DNA of 64,000 nt from Colwellia sp. (GTDB lineage Bacteria; Pseudomonadota; Gammaproteobacteria; Enterobacterales; Alteromonadaceae): assembly GCA_029938115.1 (NCBI GenBank), contig JAPYOP010000013.1:1-64000 (forward strand). Reading direction: 5' to 3'. Made by a program: the position numbers and the translations under genes. This document shows positions 31,783 through 42,150 of the stretch, piece after piece; position 1 is the stretch's first letter; each line of letters starts with the position of its first letter. A model generated the notes under the pieces. The model had not been told where the DNA came from. It did not search any database and saw nothing but the letters and a program-made list of their open reading frames with translations.

Positions 31783-33488
31783 GAGTGCGCTCCTTCAGCT
31801 ATTTCTTTATCACTAAAGTATGGTGTCAGTTCATGCTCAAAATACTTTAAAATATTTTGTATCGGCAAAGGCACTCCGCCCCCTAAAGCACATAAAGATC
31901 CGAGCTGCATGGTTTCTAATAAATCATTTAACAATTCACTATCTATTAACTGTTCACCTGAAACCGCTTGTTCAAACATTTCTTGACCACGTACTGCCCC
32001 TATTTGACACGGATAACATTTACCACACGACTCAAGCGCAGTAAATTCAAATAAATGAGCAATATAGTCAATCATCTTCATTGATTCAGGTACGCCAATA
32101 ATACTGGCGTGACCAAGTAAAAAACCATTTTGTGCAAACGACTCGAAGTCGATAGTAAGCTTATGCACTTCACCGAGCGGCACTACGCCTCCAAGTGGGC
32201 CACCAATATGTAATGCTTTAATGTCTTTAGTAAAACCACCAGCAAGTTCAATGATTTCAGTTAATGGTGTACCCATAGCCACTTCAATAATACCTGAATG
32301 TGTAAAAGAGCCATCAAGTGAAAGTAATTTACTACCCGTTGATTTACCATTACCTAAATTTTTATATTTTTCTACGCCGCTGTTTTTATTTTCAGATAGG
32401 TTAGAGAAAATATAATGAATTGAGCCAAAAGTCTCAACATTATTAACAACAGTCGGACAACCAAATAATCCACTTTGGGTTGGAAATGGAGGACGTACAG
32501 AAACCACTGGCCGTTGACCTTCAATAGAGCGAAGTAATGCAGTTTCTTCACCACAAATATAAGCACCCGCCCCTTTGATTATTTTGAAGTTAAAGTCGGT
32601 AGCTAATCCTAATTGTTCAAATTCGCTAATAGCCTGTTCAGTTTGTGTAATAGCAACTGGATATTCAGCGCGAATATATAAAACACCGATTTTTGCCCCC
32701 GTTAAAAACCCTGACATTAACATACCAAATAAAACTGCATGGGGTCTTTGTTCTAGCAAATACCTGTCTGAAAAAGCTCCCGCATCCCCTTCATCAGCAT
32801 TACAAACTATATATTTTTCATTATGTTGCTCATTTAAACAAGATCGCCATTTAATGCCTGTAGGAAAGCCTGCACCACCTCGGCCACGAAGACCTGATTC
32901 AACCAGTTTATCTAATAATTGTTCATGTTCTTCTCTGGTAACAAACTGCTTTGATAATTCATTAAATAATTGATAATACTTTGCTACATCTGAAATTTCA
33001 GCACTAAGAATAGGCTCGGGTAAGGTGCAACGTACTTGATAGTGTTCATTTGAGGCAGTATCGGCTTCATTAGCAATAACAGCTAAATTATTAATATCTG
33101 TTCCGGAGAAATTATGTTCGTCGACTTGAAAGGCTCCATTTTCAGCACACCGCCCTAAACAGGTGATATGACCAACATTTGCAGCGCCAAATTTATCCAC
33201 TAGCTTTTCTTTAATGTTCACTTGAGTTTGGGCACATAAACAAGAAGAACCATTACAAACGTAAGCTTTTTTATTGGCATTTTGATTATTACTACCATCA
33301 TCTAAAAAATCATAAAAGCTCGCAGCACCATGAATAACAGCCTCCCCCATTAAAAACTCTTTGGCTAAGGTTTGTCGTTGTTGTTTTAAATTAGCTGATT
33401 TATCACCTGCATCTGTAACAACGAGCTTTTGAAACAAAGTATTGTCAATGCCTTGTCTGCGAGCTAGTTGTGATAAATTTTTTGACAT
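31779..33488 (-). CDS. fdsB: Formate dehydrogenase beta subunit, NuoE-NuoF fusion
   Basis: Passes electrons from the alpha subunit to NAD. The first 165 or so residues resemble NuoE, with [2Fe-2S] ligands in VCNGSSCLCA and TCLGRCAENG. The rest is NuoF-like: GLRGRGGAGFPTGIKW (FMN/NADH site), CNADEGDAGAFSDRYLLEQRPH and the [4Fe-4S] motif ESCGKCYPCQIG near 487. The fusion means that no separate gamma subunit gene is needed, and none is present. It lies between fdhD and fdsA with an ATGA overlap to the latter. Confidence 0.94.
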   Translation of the reverse strand: MSKNLSQLARRQGIDNTLFQKLVVTDAGDKSANLKQQRQTLAKEFLMGEAVIHGAASFYDFLDDGSNNQNANKKAYVCNGSSCLCAQTQVNIKEKLVDKFGAANVGHITCLGRCAENGAFQVDEHNFSGTDINNLAVIANEADTASNEHYQVRCTLPEPILSAEISDVAKYYQLFNELSKQFVTREEHEQLLDKLVESGLRGRGGAGFPTGIKWRSCLNEQHNEKYIVCNADEGDAGAFSDRYLLEQRPHAVLFGMLMSGFLTGAKIGVLYIRAEYPVAITQTEQAISEFEQLGLATDFNFKIIKGAGAYICGEETALLRSIEGQRPVVSVRPPFPTQSGLFGCPTVVNNVETFGSIHYIFSNLSENKNSGVEKYKNLGNGKSTGSKLLSLDGSFTHSGIIEVAMGTPLTEIIELAGGFTKDIKALHIGGPLGGVVPLGEVHKLTIDFESFAQNGFLLGHASIIGVPESMKMIDYIAHLFEFTALESCGKCYPCQIGAVRGQEMFEQAVSGEQLIDSELLNDLLETMQLGSLCALGGGVPLPIQNILKYFEHELTPYFSDKEIAEGAHS

Positions 33489-33557
33489 AATGCTTCTCTT
33501 TTATTAATTTGTAAGACCTGAACTTTAAGTTTTTATTATAAATTTTATTTATAGTCT

Positions 33558-34454
33558 TTAGTGACTTATGCGCCAATCGCCATGATAAAGATTAAAGCTT
33601 TCATTATTTGTAAAGCCTATTAAAGTTAATTCAAATCGTTGTGCTGCTTTAATGGCTAGATCAGATGGTGCGCCAACAGCAGCTAAAATACTAATACCCG
33701 CCATCACGGCTTTTTGTACTATTTCAAAACTGACTCGACCACTAACAAGCATTATCAACATTTCCTTGGGTTGCGGTGATTGTTGCGTATATAAACGCTG
33801 ACCAATCAATTTATCTACCGCATTATGTCGACCAATATCTTCAAAAACAGACAATAACTCTGCTTGTTGATTGAAAAGTGCAGCACCATGCACCCCTCCC
33901 GTGAGTGAAAATAGTTTTTGTTGCTCTCGCATCTTATCAGACAAGATATAAATAAGATCAGCGTTAAACGTTAAGTTTTCAGTTAACGTCAATAAATTAG
34001 GTGGATCCTTTAACTCCAGTGCTTTCAATGACGTAGCACCACACAAACCGCAACTTGAATAAGTTGTTTGAAAACGTTCAATAGAAGTTAGTATAGGTAC
34101 TTTCCCCATAGCTAACTGTACTTGCCAGCGATTTCCTTTTGCATCTTCATCACTATTATCGATAAAAATACTTTCTACTTCAGAGACGTTATTAATAACA
34201 CCTTCACTAAACAATAAGCCAAGAATCAAAAATTTGTCATCACCTAAAGTACGCATGGTAATAGCAAAAACTTTTACTTTAAGCGCTTGTTCTTTACTAT
34301 CTGTGCTAATACAGCGCCAGTGCAAATTAATTTGTAACGGTTGCTCAGTCACAACATCATCGTGTTCAAGCATCCGGCTATGTTTGCCAACACGAGAATA
34401 AATAACTTTATCCACTCGTTTGGTTATTTGCTGTTTAGCAGCAATTTCTGTCAT
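33558..34454 (-). CDS. fdhD: Formate dehydrogenase sulfurtransferase FdhD
   Basis: Transfers sulfur from IscS to the molybdenum cofactor of formate dehydrogenase. The 298 residues include the CxxC motif in YSSCGLCGATSLKAL, the block LTGGVHGAALF, FEDIGRHNAVDKLIG and VSGRVSFEIVQKA. It is the first gene of the fdhD-fdsB-fdsA operon (69 bases ahead of fdsB), which strengthens the assignment of the two subunits as a formate dehydrogenase rather than another NADH-linked molybdoenzyme. Confidence 0.95.
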   Translation of the reverse strand: MTEIAAKQQITKRVDKVIYSRVGKHSRMLEHDDVVTEQPLQINLHWRCISTDSKEQALKVKVFAITMRTLGDDKFLILGLLFSEGVINNVSEVESIFIDNSDEDAKGNRWQVQLAMGKVPILTSIERFQTTYSSCGLCGATSLKALELKDPPNLLTLTENLTFNADLIYILSDKMREQQKLFSLTGGVHGAALFNQQAELLSVFEDIGRHNAVDKLIGQRLYTQQSPQPKEMLIMLVSGRVSFEIVQKAVMAGISILAAVGAPSDLAIKAAQRFELTLIGFTNNESFNLYHGDWRISH

Positions 34455-34808
34455 ATCTATCCAATTATTTTATAACGATTAAATTAAGTTTAGCGCCTTA
34501 AAATTAAAGTGGAAACCTAAAAGTACAAAGGAGATTTTTAATTATTGAGTTAAATGTAAGCCTTTTGTTGCAAATTAAGTGTTTCTTGCTAAGTTAATCA
34601 CACATAACAATAAAATAAATATATCTAAGCGAACTCAAAATGCACACTTCAAAACGACTGAGGTAAGAATATACTAGGCGCTTCTATTTACTTAAGGTTG
34701 TATCCATAAAAAAGAATACCACAAAAGAAAGTGCTTGCTCAGCTCCCCCATAGGGTTAGTTTACAAACATGCAGTATGAATTCGCTTGAATATTAACAAG
34801 GATTTACC
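34455..34808. other. Divergent promoter region fdhD / fhs
   Basis: 354 AT-rich bases between two divergent formate genes; both promoters should be here. The fhs end has a good ribosome site (CAAGGA, 6 bases before ATG). A TATACT at about 34670 could be a -10 box for fhs, with a poor -35 match. No coding sequence or strong palindrome was found. Confidence 0.5.
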
Positions 34809-36473
34809 ATGACCTCTGATGTAGAAATCGCACAACAATTTACTCCTCGTCCTATCAATGAAATTAGTGATTTGCTAAATATAAGTCCAGAGCATGTTTT
34901 ACCTTATGGCCGAGATATGGCAAAAATATCCCTTGATGCATTGAACAAAAAATCAACTAAGCAAGGTAAATTAATTTTAGTGTCAGCCACAACGCCAACG
35001 CCATCAGGTGAAGGTAAAACCACTACAACTATTGGCTTAGGACAGGCATTTACTCAACTCAATAAATCAGTTTGTCTAGCTTTACGCGAACCCTCTCTTG
35101 GTCCTTGTTTAGGAATGAAAGGTGGCGCCACTGGTGGCGGCTTCAGCCAAATAATGCCCAGTGACAAAATCAACTTACATTTTACGGGTGATTTTCACGC
35201 CATTACTAGTGCGAACAACTTACTTTCTGCGGCAATTGATAATCATATATATCAAGGTAATGTACTCAATATCGATCCTAGGCAATTAGTATGGCGTCGA
35301 GTAATGGATATGAACGATCGCAGTTTACGAAAAATAGTGCTTGGGCTGGGCGGAAAAATGCAAGGCGTACCACGGGAAGGCGGTTTTGACATAACAGCCG
35401 CTTCTGAAGTCATGGCGATGCTGTGTTTAGCGAATAATTATGAGGATCTAAAAATAAGACTCGATCGTACTTTAATTGGTTATACCTATGACAGTAAGCC
35501 TATTTACGCAAGAGAATTAGGTGTTACAGGCGCGATGATGGCATTATTACGTGATGCTATGCAGCCTAATTTAGTACAAAGTTTTGAAGGCACGCCAGCG
35601 TTTGTTCATGGCGGTCCATTTGCCAATATTGCCCATGGTTGTAATAGTGTTATTGCCACGCGAATGGCAATGCACCATAGCGATTGGGCAATTACAGAAG
35701 CCGGATTTGGCTTTGATTTAGGCGCAGAAAAATTCTTTGACATAAAGTGTAGAATTGCTGAATTAGACCCAGACGCTGTTGTATTAGTAACGACGGTTCG
35801 TGCGCTAAAAATGCATGGTGGTAAAGATAAAAAACAACTTATTGATGAAGATTTAAGTGCAGTTGCTAAAGGCTTAGAAAATTTAGATAAACATATTGAA
35901 AGTGTTGAAATATTTAATAAACACCCCGTTGTTGCATTAAACCGTTTTGCTTCTGATACTGATGCAGAAATAGCATTAATTAAAGCACGTTGTGTTGAAC
36001 ATGGTGTTTCTTTTGCTGAAACCACTCATCATGCTGACGGTGGTAAAGGCGCAATAGCACTTGCTAAAGCGGTAATAGAGTCGATAGATAAAAGTAAACC
36101 ATTTCAGCCTTTATATGAGCTAGACACTTCTGTAGTTGATAAAGTACGCAAGGTAAGCCGTGCTATGTATGGCGCAACGGATGTGGCTTTTTCAAAACAA
36201 GCTGAAAAAGATTTAAAACATGTTGAGCAATTAGGGTTAACTCACCTGCCTATTTGTATCGCCAAAGCGCCTAGTTCTTTGTCTGATGATCCAACCTTGC
36301 ATGGCAGACCAAGAGATTTTGAAGTAACCGTTAGCTCTGTTCAGATCAATGCTGGCGCAGGATTTTTAGTCATTCTCACCGGTAATATTATGCGTATGCC
36401 TGGCTTACCGAAAAAACCTGCCGCTAATGATATTCAATTATTGGCTAATGGGGTAATTGAAGGGTTGGAGTAA
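34809..36473 (+). CDS. fhs: Formate-tetrahydrofolate ligase
   Basis: Monofunctional ATP-dependent enzyme that makes 10-formyltetrahydrofolate from formate. The 554-residue sequence has the P-loop PTPSGEGKTT at 63-72, EPSLGPCLGMKGGATGGG, FTGDFHAI and VWRRVMDMNDR. The C-terminal ITGNIMRMPGLP-like block (LTGNIMRMPGLP) is intact. Facing the formate dehydrogenase operon, it places two fates of formate, oxidation and assimilation, side by side. Confidence 0.97.
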   Translation: MTSDVEIAQQFTPRPINEISDLLNISPEHVLPYGRDMAKISLDALNKKSTKQGKLILVSATTPTPSGEGKTTTTIGLGQAFTQLNKSVCLALREPSLGPCLGMKGGATGGGFSQIMPSDKINLHFTGDFHAITSANNLLSAAIDNHIYQGNVLNIDPRQLVWRRVMDMNDRSLRKIVLGLGGKMQGVPREGGFDITAASEVMAMLCLANNYEDLKIRLDRTLIGYTYDSKPIYARELGVTGAMMALLRDAMQPNLVQSFEGTPAFVHGGPFANIAHGCNSVIATRMAMHHSDWAITEAGFGFDLGAEKFFDIKCRIAELDPDAVVLVTTVRALKMHGGKDKKQLIDEDLSAVAKGLENLDKHIESVEIFNKHPVVALNRFASDTDAEIALIKARCVEHGVSFAETTHHADGGKGAIALAKAVIESIDKSKPFQPLYELDTSVVDKVRKVSRAMYGATDVAFSKQAEKDLKHVEQLGLTHLPICIAKAPSSLSDDPTLHGRPRDFEVTVSSVQINAGAGFLVILTGNIMRMPGLPKKPAANDIQLLANGVIEGLE

Positions 36474-36564
36474 ATTAACATGCCTTGATCGATTTCACTA
36501 ACTCAACAGAGCTAAAATAAGATAAAATAGTGGCACTAATCTTAGCTTTGAGCCTTTGACATTA

Positions 36565-37863
36565 ATGATCCCTACCACCACGCCAACCAACTTTGCAGCA
36601 TTAGGGCTTATCCAGCCCTTGTTAGTTCGACTAACTGAGCTACAATATCAGCAGCCAACCCCCATCCAAACACAGGCTATCCCAAGTGTATTAGCGGGAC
36701 GTGACTTAATTGCAGGAGCAAATACTGGTTCAGGTAAAACAGCCACTTTTGCACTGCCTATATTGCAAAAAATACACGCTGAAAAATCATTGGCTAATAA
36801 TGGAAGTAAAAGCAGCAAAGGTAACTATGTTGCGGGACTAATATTGGTGCCTACCCGTGAACTAGCTAAGCAAGTTGCTGACAATATAAAATCTTATGCT
36901 GTCCATTTTAATGGTGAAATTAAAACAGTTGCTGTTTTTGGTGGTGTATCAGCGAATACTCAAATGCTCGCTTTACGCGGTGGCACTGATATTTTGGTGG
37001 CAACGCCTGGTCGTTTACTCGATTTGATTTCAAGTAATGCCATTAAACTTGATAGAGTTAAAACCTTAGTGCTTGATGAAGCAGATAGGATGTTAAGCTT
37101 AGGTTTTACTGATGAGCTATCTGCGCTGTTGGTATTATTACCAAAGAAAAAGCAAATTTTATTATTTTCTGCAACATTTCCGGAGCAAGTACAGACTTTA
37201 ACCCAAGAACTGCTTAACAATCCCGTTGAAATACAGTTGCAAAGTAGCGACGTTAGCACCTTAGTACAGCGCGTTTTTACCGTTAATAAAGGTGAAAAAA
37301 CTGCCCTGTTGGCGCATTTGATCAAACAACACCAATGGCGACAAGCGCTTATTTTCGTCAATGCAAAAAATAGCTGTAAGCACTTAGCTGAAAAATTATC
37401 TAAACGTGGCATTAGTGCAGAGGTATTTCATGGCGATAAAGGTCAAGGAGCTCGTAGTCGTGTGCTTGAAGCGTTTAAAGCAGGTAATATTGAAGTGTTA
37501 ATTGCCACAGATATTGCTGCTAGGGGGCTCGATATAGAAAAACTGCCCGTGGTGATAAATTTTGACTTACCCAGAAGTCCATCAGACTACATGCATCGTA
37601 TTGGTCGTAGTGGCCGCGCTGGTGAAGTCGGTTTAGCATTATCACTTATCGACTATGAAGATTATCATCATTTCCAAGTAATCGAAAAGAAGAACAAAAT
37701 CCGCCTTGAGCGTGAACAAGTAATAGGTTTTGAAGTCGATGATGTCATCAATGATGCTCTTTTAAATGCGAATAAACCGATGGCAAAACCTGAAGGTAGT
37801 GGTAAGAAAAAACGTAAAAATAAAACGTCAGTGAATGCAGATATTTGGTTGAGAAATTCTTAA
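36565..37863 (+). CDS. DEAD-box ATP-dependent RNA helicase, RhlE-like
   Basis: RNA unwinding enzyme, likely for ribosome assembly or RNA decay and often needed in the cold. Motifs in order: Q-motif PTPIQTQAIP, ANTGSGKTATFALP, PTRELAKQ, GGVSANTQ, TPGRLLDL, DEAD in VLDEADRMLSLGF, SATF, and HRIGRSGRAGE. A short basic tail (KKKRKNKT) may bind RNA. The longest frame uses a TTG three codons upstream; ATG 36565 is chosen, giving 432 residues. The leader contains an imperfect inverted repeat (36510-36547). The subfamily within the DEAD group is a best guess. Confidence 0.92.
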   Translation: MIPTTTPTNFAALGLIQPLLVRLTELQYQQPTPIQTQAIPSVLAGRDLIAGANTGSGKTATFALPILQKIHAEKSLANNGSKSSKGNYVAGLILVPTRELAKQVADNIKSYAVHFNGEIKTVAVFGGVSANTQMLALRGGTDILVATPGRLLDLISSNAIKLDRVKTLVLDEADRMLSLGFTDELSALLVLLPKKKQILLFSATFPEQVQTLTQELLNNPVEIQLQSSDVSTLVQRVFTVNKGEKTALLAHLIKQHQWRQALIFVNAKNSCKHLAEKLSKRGISAEVFHGDKGQGARSRVLEAFKAGNIEVLIATDIAARGLDIEKLPVVINFDLPRSPSDYMHRIGRSGRAGEVGLALSLIDYEDYHHFQVIEKKNKIRLEREQVIGFEVDDVINDALLNANKPMAKPEGSGKKKRKNKTSVNADIWLRNS

Positions 37864-37933
37864 CCAAAATATAAGGCAATTTTACAATACAGATAACTAT
37901 ACAAAAAAAGAAACAAGCCTGAAGAAGTATGGC

Positions 37934-39469
37934 ATGCAGATATTAGAAAAAGATTATCAAGTTAACAGCGTACGTAAGGCTATCGAGGCGGGGTGTGATT
38001 CCATTATAGCTTTACCTACTGGTGGCGGTAAGAGCATTTGTATACTTAAATTATGCCAAGCCATGCCTGATAAGAAAGTAGTAATAAGTCTACGTAATGC
38101 AGCCTTAATTCCTCAAATATTACACACACTCACCATTAACGGACTGTCTGTGAGTGTTGTTAAATCGGGTTATAAATATGTTGCTGGCGGTGATGTGACT
38201 TTAATTATGGAACAGTCGTTTGGCAGAAGAAAACACCTAAACATAGAATGTGATGTTCTGCTACGTGATGAATATCATGTTGGGTGCATGGGTGGTGTCT
38301 ATATCGCAATGCGTGAAGAATTATCCCCTGACTTGATTATAGGCCTTACTGCCACCCCCATTGATAGATTAGGCGTCTACATTGATAAATCGATGCTATT
38401 GATTGAAGAGACGACGACTAAGCAGTTGATTGAATTAGGTGAGTTAGCCAAGCCAGTATATAAAGTACCGAGTCTATCCCAAGAGATAGATTATAGTGCA
38501 GTTAAAATGTATCGAGGTGACTTTAGTGTATCCGATTTAGACTGTATATTATTGGAACATTGCTCTTTAGTTGCACAACAGACCGTTGATGACGCACTAT
38601 CTCATGGTCGAAAAGTTATGCTATTTGCTAACTCTATCAAACATGTAGAGGCATTATCTGAGGCTTTTACTTTGATAGGCATTCAACATGAGCTTGTTCA
38701 CTCGAAGCGCTCGATTGATGATAATAATGAAAGCATACGTAGATATAAATCAAACGAGATTAGGCTAATAATTAATATGTCTATGCTTACCATTGGCTTT
38801 GATGATCCGACTACAGATTGCGTTGTTTTAGCTCGACCAACCAAAATATTAAGATTGTACTTACAGATTATCGGCCGGTGCTTACGTGCATCAAAAGGAA
38901 AGGTGAGTGCTTTAATCCTAGACTTAGCTCAATGTATTTCTACCCATGGTTTTGCTGAGGATTATAGAGACTTCACTCGTAAAACAGCTAAGTCTGCAGC
39001 AATAATGTCTGAGAGATTGAGTGTGACTAACATAGGTCAGTTTGTCGATGGCGAGTTCAGCTTTAATGAGTCTATAGAGCGCAAGATTGTCAAAAGAAAA
39101 TCATCAAGTACCCGTAAAAATATTCGGCGTAGGTTAGTAGTCAGTAAAGAGTTTGCTGATAGGGCTGCCAGCAAGAGAGCTGAAGCATTGCTCAGACTTA
39201 ACCCTAGAATGGAAAAACTAGTCAGCACTATTGAGCTGGTTAATATCGTTTATGAGCAACAAAACGAAAGTAACAAGATGCTTGATGAAATAGGTATGGT
39301 TAAAGTAGTAGCATTGATAGGGTTCGCCTACAGTGACTCATTAGTTGATAGTTGTACTAAATTAGTTGAGGGGTTACATGCTCAAGACAAGTCAATTAGA
39401 GGTTTATTGCTTAGAATTAGTAATTTGATAACAGCAATAGCTCGAAAAGAGTTAGCTATCAAAGCATAA
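37934..39469 (+). CDS. Phage-like superfamily 2 helicase, orphan
   Basis: Helicase of 511 residues related to the SSL2/UvsW type. Seen: Walker A LPTGGGKS at 27-34, motif II DEYH at 112-115 in place of DEAH, motif III LTATP at 138-142, and motif VI QIIGRCLR at 311-318. The last 150 residues are basic then helical, with no recognised domain. There is no nuclease, methylase or phage gene beside it, so it is not part of an obvious restriction system or prophage. It sits between two ordinary host genes and may have been acquired. Exact role unknown. Confidence 0.8.
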   Translation: MQILEKDYQVNSVRKAIEAGCDSIIALPTGGGKSICILKLCQAMPDKKVVISLRNAALIPQILHTLTINGLSVSVVKSGYKYVAGGDVTLIMEQSFGRRKHLNIECDVLLRDEYHVGCMGGVYIAMREELSPDLIIGLTATPIDRLGVYIDKSMLLIEETTTKQLIELGELAKPVYKVPSLSQEIDYSAVKMYRGDFSVSDLDCILLEHCSLVAQQTVDDALSHGRKVMLFANSIKHVEALSEAFTLIGIQHELVHSKRSIDDNNESIRRYKSNEIRLIINMSMLTIGFDDPTTDCVVLARPTKILRLYLQIIGRCLRASKGKVSALILDLAQCISTHGFAEDYRDFTRKTAKSAAIMSERLSVTNIGQFVDGEFSFNESIERKIVKRKSSSTRKNIRRRLVVSKEFADRAASKRAEALLRLNPRMEKLVSTIELVNIVYEQQNESNKMLDEIGMVKVVALIGFAYSDSLVDSCTKLVEGLHAQDKSIRGLLLRISNLITAIARKELAIKA

Positions 39470-39504
39470 GCAACGGCTAGTTAAAGAGCATTAATACATG
39501 AAGC

Positions 39505-39541
39505 AAAAAAATGAGCCTAATTAAATATTAGACTCATTTTG
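39505..39541 (-). terminator. Terminator between helicase and ppsA
   Basis: AAAATGAG/CTCATTTT plus an inner CTAA/TTAG form a hairpin with one mismatch. On the minus strand it is followed by seven T, so it best serves ppsA, which ends at 39581. It may also stop the convergent helicase transcript. Confidence 0.75.
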
Positions 39542-39580
39542 ATAAAGCTTAATTTAGACTGATACGTCTATAAAGGCTTT

Positions 39581-41959
39581 TTATTTTTCGGCAAGTTTCT
39601 CAGCTAGATATAACCATGTAGGTAATACTGTGTCTGGGTTAAGCGAGACACTATCAATGCCCTGCTCTACTAACCATGCTGCAAAGTCTTCATGATCAGA
39701 AGGGCCTTGACCACAAATTCCCACGTACTTACCACGCTTTTTACAAGCGCTAATGGCCATAGAAAGTAATATTTTAATCGCAGGATCACGTTCATCAAAT
39801 AAGTGAGCAATCAAACCTGAATCTCTGTCTAAACCAAGAGTTAACTGAGTTAAATCATTTGAACCAATAGAGAAACCGTCGAAATAATCAAGGAATTGAT
39901 CCGCTAATAAAGCGTTTGAAGGTAATTCACACATCATAATAATACGCAAGCCGTTTTCACCACGTTTCAAACCATGTTCAGCCAATATATCAATAACTTG
40001 CGATGCTTCTTCTACTGTACGAACAAATGGGATCATCACTTCAACATGTGTTAAATCCATGTCATTACGAACACGCTTTATCGCTTCACACTCAAGGGCA
40101 AAACAATCACGGAAGTCTTTGGAAATATAACGCGCCGCACCACGATAACCAATCATAGGATTTTCTTCGTCTGGCTCGTACTCTTCTCCGCCAACTAAGT
40201 TTGCATATTCGTTTGACTTAAAATCAGACATGCGCACAATAACTTTTTCAGGCGAATAAGCTGCTGCTAGTGTTGAAATACCTTCTGTTAATTTGGCTAT
40301 ATAAAACTCAACAGGGCTTTCATAACCTACAATAATATCATTGATTTCATCTTGTAAATCAGCTGACTGCTCATCAAAGTTCAGTAATGCTTTAGGATGA
40401 ATACCAATCATTTTATTGATAATAAACTCTAAGCGGGCTAAACCAATACCTGCATGAGGTAATTTAGCAAAAGTGAACGCTCTGTCAGGGTTACCGACAT
40501 TCATCATGATTTTAAGAGGTAACTCAGGCATCGAATCTATTTCAGATGTGGTTACAGTATAATCAAGCTGGCCTTGATAAATAAAACCGGTATCACCTTC
40601 TGCACACGAAACCGTTACATTATCCCCTGTTTTAATAACTTCAGTGGCATTACCACAACCGACAACAGCAGGAATACCCATTTCACGAGCAATGATGGCC
40701 GCATGACAAGTTCTGCCACCTCGATTAGTAACAATGGCAGAAGCGCGTTTCATAATTGGCTCCCAATCAGGGTCGGTCATATCAGTAACTAACACATCAC
40801 CAGGCAGAATTTTATCCATTTCGGCCAAAGAGGCTAATACTTTAACTTCACCACTACCAATTTTTTGTCCAATAGAGCGTCCTTCACAAATGACTTTTGC
40901 CGATGTTTGCAACTGAAACTGCTCCATTACATTGACATTTTCTCTACTTCGCACTGTTTCAGGGCGTGCTTGCACAATATAAAGCTTATTATCCAAGCCA
41001 TCTTTAGCCCATTCAATATCCATTGGGCGACCATAATGTTTTTCAATAATCACCGCTTGTTTGGCTAGTTCTTGCACTTCATCATCGGTTAATGAAAAAC
41101 GGTTTGAGTCTTGCTCATCAATATCAACAATTTCAACTTGCTTGCTGTGTTCTTGTGACTGGGTATAAACCATTTTAATAGCTTTGCTACCAATATTACG
41201 GCGTACAACAGCCGGTTTACCTTTAGCTAATGTTGGTTTATGCACATAAAATTCATCTGGGTTAACAGCGCCCTGCACCACCATTTCACCTAAACCAAAG
41301 CTAGAAGTAATAAATACTACATCTTCAAAACCGGACTCTGTATCAATAGAAAACATTACGCCAGAAGATGAAATATCGCTGCGCACCATTTGCTGAATAC
41401 CCGCAGATAAAGCAACACCACGATGATCATATCCTTGATGTACACGATAAGAAATGGCTCTATCATTAAATAGCGAAGCGAAAACATGCTTAATAGCAAC
41501 CATCACCGCATCGAAACCACGTACATTTAAAAAGGTTTCCTGTTGACCTGCAAAGGAGGCATCGGGCATATCTTCAGCCGTTGCCGATGAACGGACAGCA
41601 AATGAAGCGTCATCAGCAAACTCACCCGCTAATTTACTGTATGCCGCTTCAATATCTTTCTGCATATGTGGTAAGAAAGGCGTGTCAATAATCCACTGAC
41701 GAATGGTTTTTCCGCACTTTGCTAATTCACTCAAGTCACTAACATCTAAAGTATCAAGTAGTTGATATATTTTTTCGTTAATGCCGCTTTGCTCTAAAAA
41801 TTCATTAAAAGCAAAAGAAGTCGTTGCAAAACCTGTTGGTACTTGCACACCAACGTTCGCTAAATTTGAAATCATCTCACCAAGTGATGCATTTTTACCG
41901 CCGACGCGATCAACATCACCCATTCCCAAGTTTTCATACCAAAGTACGTTTTCTTGCAC
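39581..41959 (-). CDS. ppsA: Phosphoenolpyruvate synthase
   Basis: Makes PEP from pyruvate and ATP for gluconeogenesis. The 792 residues have the ATP-grasp domain at the start (GGKNASLGEM, SFAVRSSATAEDMP, FAGQQETFLNV), the phosphohistidine swivel motif GGRTCHAAIIARE with His at about 417, and the PEP-binding TIM barrel ending in GQGPSD. It faces its own regulator ppsR across 191 bases, and the group matches the E. coli order of ppsA, ppsR and aroH. Confidence 0.97.
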   Translation of the reverse strand: MQENVLWYENLGMGDVDRVGGKNASLGEMISNLANVGVQVPTGFATTSFAFNEFLEQSGINEKIYQLLDTLDVSDLSELAKCGKTIRQWIIDTPFLPHMQKDIEAAYSKLAGEFADDASFAVRSSATAEDMPDASFAGQQETFLNVRGFDAVMVAIKHVFASLFNDRAISYRVHQGYDHRGVALSAGIQQMVRSDISSSGVMFSIDTESGFEDVVFITSSFGLGEMVVQGAVNPDEFYVHKPTLAKGKPAVVRRNIGSKAIKMVYTQSQEHSKQVEIVDIDEQDSNRFSLTDDEVQELAKQAVIIEKHYGRPMDIEWAKDGLDNKLYIVQARPETVRSRENVNVMEQFQLQTSAKVICEGRSIGQKIGSGEVKVLASLAEMDKILPGDVLVTDMTDPDWEPIMKRASAIVTNRGGRTCHAAIIAREMGIPAVVGCGNATEVIKTGDNVTVSCAEGDTGFIYQGQLDYTVTTSEIDSMPELPLKIMMNVGNPDRAFTFAKLPHAGIGLARLEFIINKMIGIHPKALLNFDEQSADLQDEINDIIVGYESPVEFYIAKLTEGISTLAAAYSPEKVIVRMSDFKSNEYANLVGGEEYEPDEENPMIGYRGAARYISKDFRDCFALECEAIKRVRNDMDLTHVEVMIPFVRTVEEASQVIDILAEHGLKRGENGLRIIMMCELPSNALLADQFLDYFDGFSIGSNDLTQLTLGLDRDSGLIAHLFDERDPAIKILLSMAISACKKRGKYVGICGQGPSDHEDFAAWLVEQGIDSVSLNPDTVLPTWLYLAEKLAEK

Positions 41960-42150
41960 AACAATTCTCCATTAAGAGTCAATAAAAAGTTAAATCTGTT
42001 TGTAAATGCTATATATGCTTATTTATGTATAGCACTATATTTATAACTTAGGACATTCTACACTGCCAACTATTGAAACTAAAAGTTAAAATGAAATATA
42101 ACTTAGAAGTTTTCACTTTGATCTTCATAACAACAATATAAGGATTTTGC

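Noticed and set aside
37934-39469. Restriction or defence island around the orphan helicase
   Set aside because: Both flanks are ordinary metabolic or RNA genes and no nuclease, methylase or integrase is present.
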